Shown: positions 62,367-64,000 of the stretch, piece after piece
How positions within the stretch are numbered: the first letter of the stretch is position 1
How the letters are laid out: every line of letters starts with the position of its first letter
Assembly (NCBI GenBank): GCA_047974625.1
Contig: JBKECK010000045.1
Coordinates: 1 to 64,000 of the forward strand
Origin: CADEDH01 sp047974625
GTDB taxonomy: Bacteria; Actinomycetota; Acidimicrobiia; Acidimicrobiales; SZUA-35
Direction: 5' to 3'
Length of the DNA stretch: 64,000 bases
The notes under the pieces: generated by a model
The model's input: the letters and a program-made list of their open reading frames with translations, nothing else
What the model was told of the DNA's origin: nothing
The model's database searches: none
Position numbers and translations under genes: made by a program

Positions 62367-63217
62367 CGGTACGTCCCCGGGGCGTACATGCGGATCGGCC
62401 GGTCCGTCGTCATCGAGTCGGGCTGTTTGCGCCACGGTTTGCCCACGGTCAGACCCCCGTCCACCACCTGGGTGCTGCCGGTCACCCACGACGAATCGTC
62501 GGAGGCCAGCCAGGCCACGGCGGCGGCGATGTCGGCGGGTTCGCCGGCCCGGCCCAACGGCTGGGAACCCTGGATCCCGGCCCGGGCCCGTTCCAGGCGC
62601 CGGGCCATCTCCGTCGGCTCCACCTCCGAGACGGCCCGGCCGGCGGCGAGGCCGGTCACGATGTAGCCCGGGCAGACGGCGTTCACCCGGATGTTCTCTT
62701 CGGCCAGTTCCAGCGCCGAGGACCGGGTCAGGCCGACCACGGCGTGCTTGGCCGCGGTGTACACGTGGGCGCCGATCCCGGCCGTGAGCCCGCACACCGA
62801 GGCGGTGTTGACGATGCTGCCCCCACCGGCCGCCCGCATGGCCGGAGTGGCGTGCTTGATCCCGTAGAACACGCTGGTCACCAGCACGTTCATGGTTTGG
62901 GTCCAATCCGTCGCCCCGACCGTCTCCAACGGGCCGGTGGGGCCGACGAAGCCGGCGTTGTTGTGGATCACGTCGAGGTGGCCCCACCGCTCGACGGCGT
63001 CGCCCACCGCGTCAGCCACGTCCTGTTCGAGGGTCACGTTGACGTGCCGGAACGCGGCCCGGTCGCCGAGCTCGTCGGCCAGCGCCCGGCCCGCGTCGTC
63101 CTGGATGTCGGTCAGCAACACCCGGGCCCCGTCTGCCACCAGCCGCCGGGCCGTGGCCGCCCCGATCCCACTGGCCGCTCCGGTCACCACCGCCACTCGG
63201 TCATCCAGTTTCCCCAT
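62363..63217 (-). CDS. Short-chain dehydrogenase/reductase
   Basis: 284 residues. Cofactor loop TGAASGIG (12-19), TDIQD after strand 2, NNAG at 86-89, catalytic Ser140, Tyr153 and Lys157 (YTAAKHAV), PGYIVTGLAAG, and WVTGSTQVVDGGLTVG at the end. ATG 63217 is preceded by GAGAGG. Translationally coupled to the P450, suggesting sequential oxidation of one substrate (alcohol from the P450, ketone from the SDR), which is inference. Confidence 0.9.
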   Translation of the reverse strand: MGKLDDRVAVVTGAASGIGAATARRLVADGARVLLTDIQDDAGRALADELGDRAAFRHVNVTLEQDVADAVGDAVERWGHLDVIHNNAGFVGPTGPLETVGATDWTQTMNVLVTSVFYGIKHATPAMRAAGGGSIVNTASVCGLTAGIGAHVYTAAKHAVVGLTRSSALELAEENIRVNAVCPGYIVTGLAAGRAVSEVEPTEMARRLERARAGIQGSQPLGRAGEPADIAAAVAWLASDDSSWVTGSTQVVDGGLTVGKPWRKQPDSMTTDRPIRMYAPGTYR

Positions 63218-63361
63218 CCTCTCGTTGTAGACGGCCGCGGCGGGCTCCAGCCATTCCGCGTTGGAGCCGGGGGCCCGCCATCGGTCAGACTCGGCGTCAC
63301 CCGGCCCGGTCGCTTGCCCGCCCGCCCGACCCGTCACCCGAACCTGCCCCGAGGTCCCACC

Positions 63362-64000
63362 ATGAAGCTCAGCGTCACCGTCCCCAGCGTCGCCGCCCAG
63401 GAGGGCCCAACCGCTCTGGCCGAGTTCGGTCAGGCCGTGGAGGAGATCGGCTACGACGACCTGTCGGTCTACGACCATGTCGTCATGGGGTACCCCACCG
63501 ACACCCGCCCGGCCCCCATGTACCCGCCCCAGATGCCCGTCATCGAGGCGTTGATCCTGCTTGGCCACCTGGCCGCGGTGACCGAGCGGGTCACCCTCAC
63601 CACCGAGGTGTTGGTCCTCCCCCAACGCCAACCGGTCCTGGTGGCCAAGCAGATCTCCACCATTGACACCCTCTCCGGCGGTCGGGTCCGTCTCGGGGTC
63701 GGGGTCGGCTGGCAGGAGTCGGAGTACGAGGCTTTGGACGAGACCTTCGACGACCGGGGGCGCCGCATGGACGAGGCCATCGCCGTCCTGCGAACCTGCT
63801 GGACCGAGGAACGGATCACCCTCCCCGGCCCCCAGTACACCGCCGACGCCGTGGCCATGGAACCCAAGCCGCCCCAGGGGCGGGTGCCCTTGTGGGTGGG
63901 TGGCGGCAGTCCCCGGGCCCTGCGCCGGGTGGGGGAACTGGGTGACGGTTGGATGGGCACCCCGGCCGACGACCCCGCGGTCATGACCGCCATGGTGGAC
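63362..64000 (+). CDS. LLM-class F420-dependent oxidoreductase, cut by window edge
   Basis: 213 residues visible. MKLSVTVPSVAAQEGP, SVYDHVVMG, ERVTLTTEVLVLPQRQP, LSGGRVRLGVGVGWQESEY, VPLWVGGGSPRALRRVGELG: full luciferase-like core, the C-terminus beyond base 64000. GAGG eight bases before ATG 63362. Divergent from the SDR-P450 pair (gap 63218-63361, nothing else seen). Confidence 0.88.
   Translation, partial: MKLSVTVPSVAAQEGPTALAEFGQAVEEIGYDDLSVYDHVVMGYPTDTRPAPMYPPQMPVIEALILLGHLAAVTERVTLTTEVLVLPQRQPVLVAKQISTIDTLSGGRVRLGVGVGWQESEYEALDETFDDRGRRMDEAIAVLRTCWTEERITLPGPQYTADAVAMEPKPPQGRVPLWVGGGSPRALRRVGELGDGWMGTPADDPAVMTAMVD

Overview
The window is very GC-rich, densely coded DNA from a high-GC Gram-positive bacterium (Actinomycetota). 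Several things point there: F420-type luciferase-like (LLM) oxidoreductases, a mycothiol-type DinB protein, a SARP/BTAD regulator, a single-chain long-chain acyl-CoA carboxylase, lipoproteins of the septum-formation family, frequent GTG starts and many apparently leaderless promoters. An Acidimicrobiia-like lineage is my best guess, but nothing in the sequence proves it. I saw no rRNA or tRNA gene, CRISPR array, transposase, integrase or phage module, so this looks like ordinary chromosome.

Layout. 1-12.6 kb: housekeeping genes. These are the 5' two thirds of glutamate synthase (cut by the window edge), an M18 aminopeptidase, a K+-dependent-type membrane pyrophosphatase with a degenerate amino-acid-dehydrogenase-like gene behind it, a YpfJ-type zinc peptidase, an amidase, a flavodoxin and a TrmH-type RNA methyltransferase. 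12.7-14.4 kb: a fatty acyl-CoA synthetase preceded by an operator-like palindrome. 14.4-19.3 kb: a six-gene leftward run of VOC protein, cupin, M20 peptidase, Thr/Pro-rich membrane protein, ApbE flavin transferase and ferric-reductase-like membrane protein. The last three are chained by GTGA overlaps and look like an extracytoplasmic flavin electron-transfer module. 19.4-26.6 kb: a three-domain acyl-CoA carboxylase facing away from a large SARP-ATPase regulator. 27-36.5 kb: acyl-CoA dehydrogenases, a DinB protein, a class III aminotransferase, a methyltransferase, a degenerate sensor kinase, an LLM oxidoreductase and a CaiB-type CoA-transferase. 36.5-40.1 kb: a SNF2 helicase with a small coupled partner.

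40.1-44.2 kb is the least conventional part. An array of four self-complementary hairpin repeats and a further long hairpin precede three genes: a membrane-anchored binding-protein-like product, a lipoprotein fusing a solute-binding domain to a von Willebrand A domain, and a membrane/coiled-coil protein. 44.2-64 kb: lipid-type catabolism and transport (four SDRs, a carboxyltransferase, three LLM/F420 or P450 oxidoreductases, a thioesterase, two MFS and one EamA transporter). It also holds a DUF1800/DUF1501 secreted pair whose second member ends in DUF4214 repeats, two tandem septum-formation-type lipoproteins and another lipoprotein.

Common theme and regulation: activation, carboxylation, oxidation, CoA transfer and thioester hydrolysis of fatty or steroid-like acids recur across the window (12.8, 19.4, 27, 31, 35, 45, 52.7, 58-63 kb), although the genes sit in many small operons rather than one cluster. 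Twelve genes have a TAnnnT box 6-10 nt before their start codon and no Shine-Dalgarno, the expected look of leaderless transcription; others have a clear AGGAG. Intergenic regions carry several short tandem arrays (17, 23, 28 and 28-29 bp).
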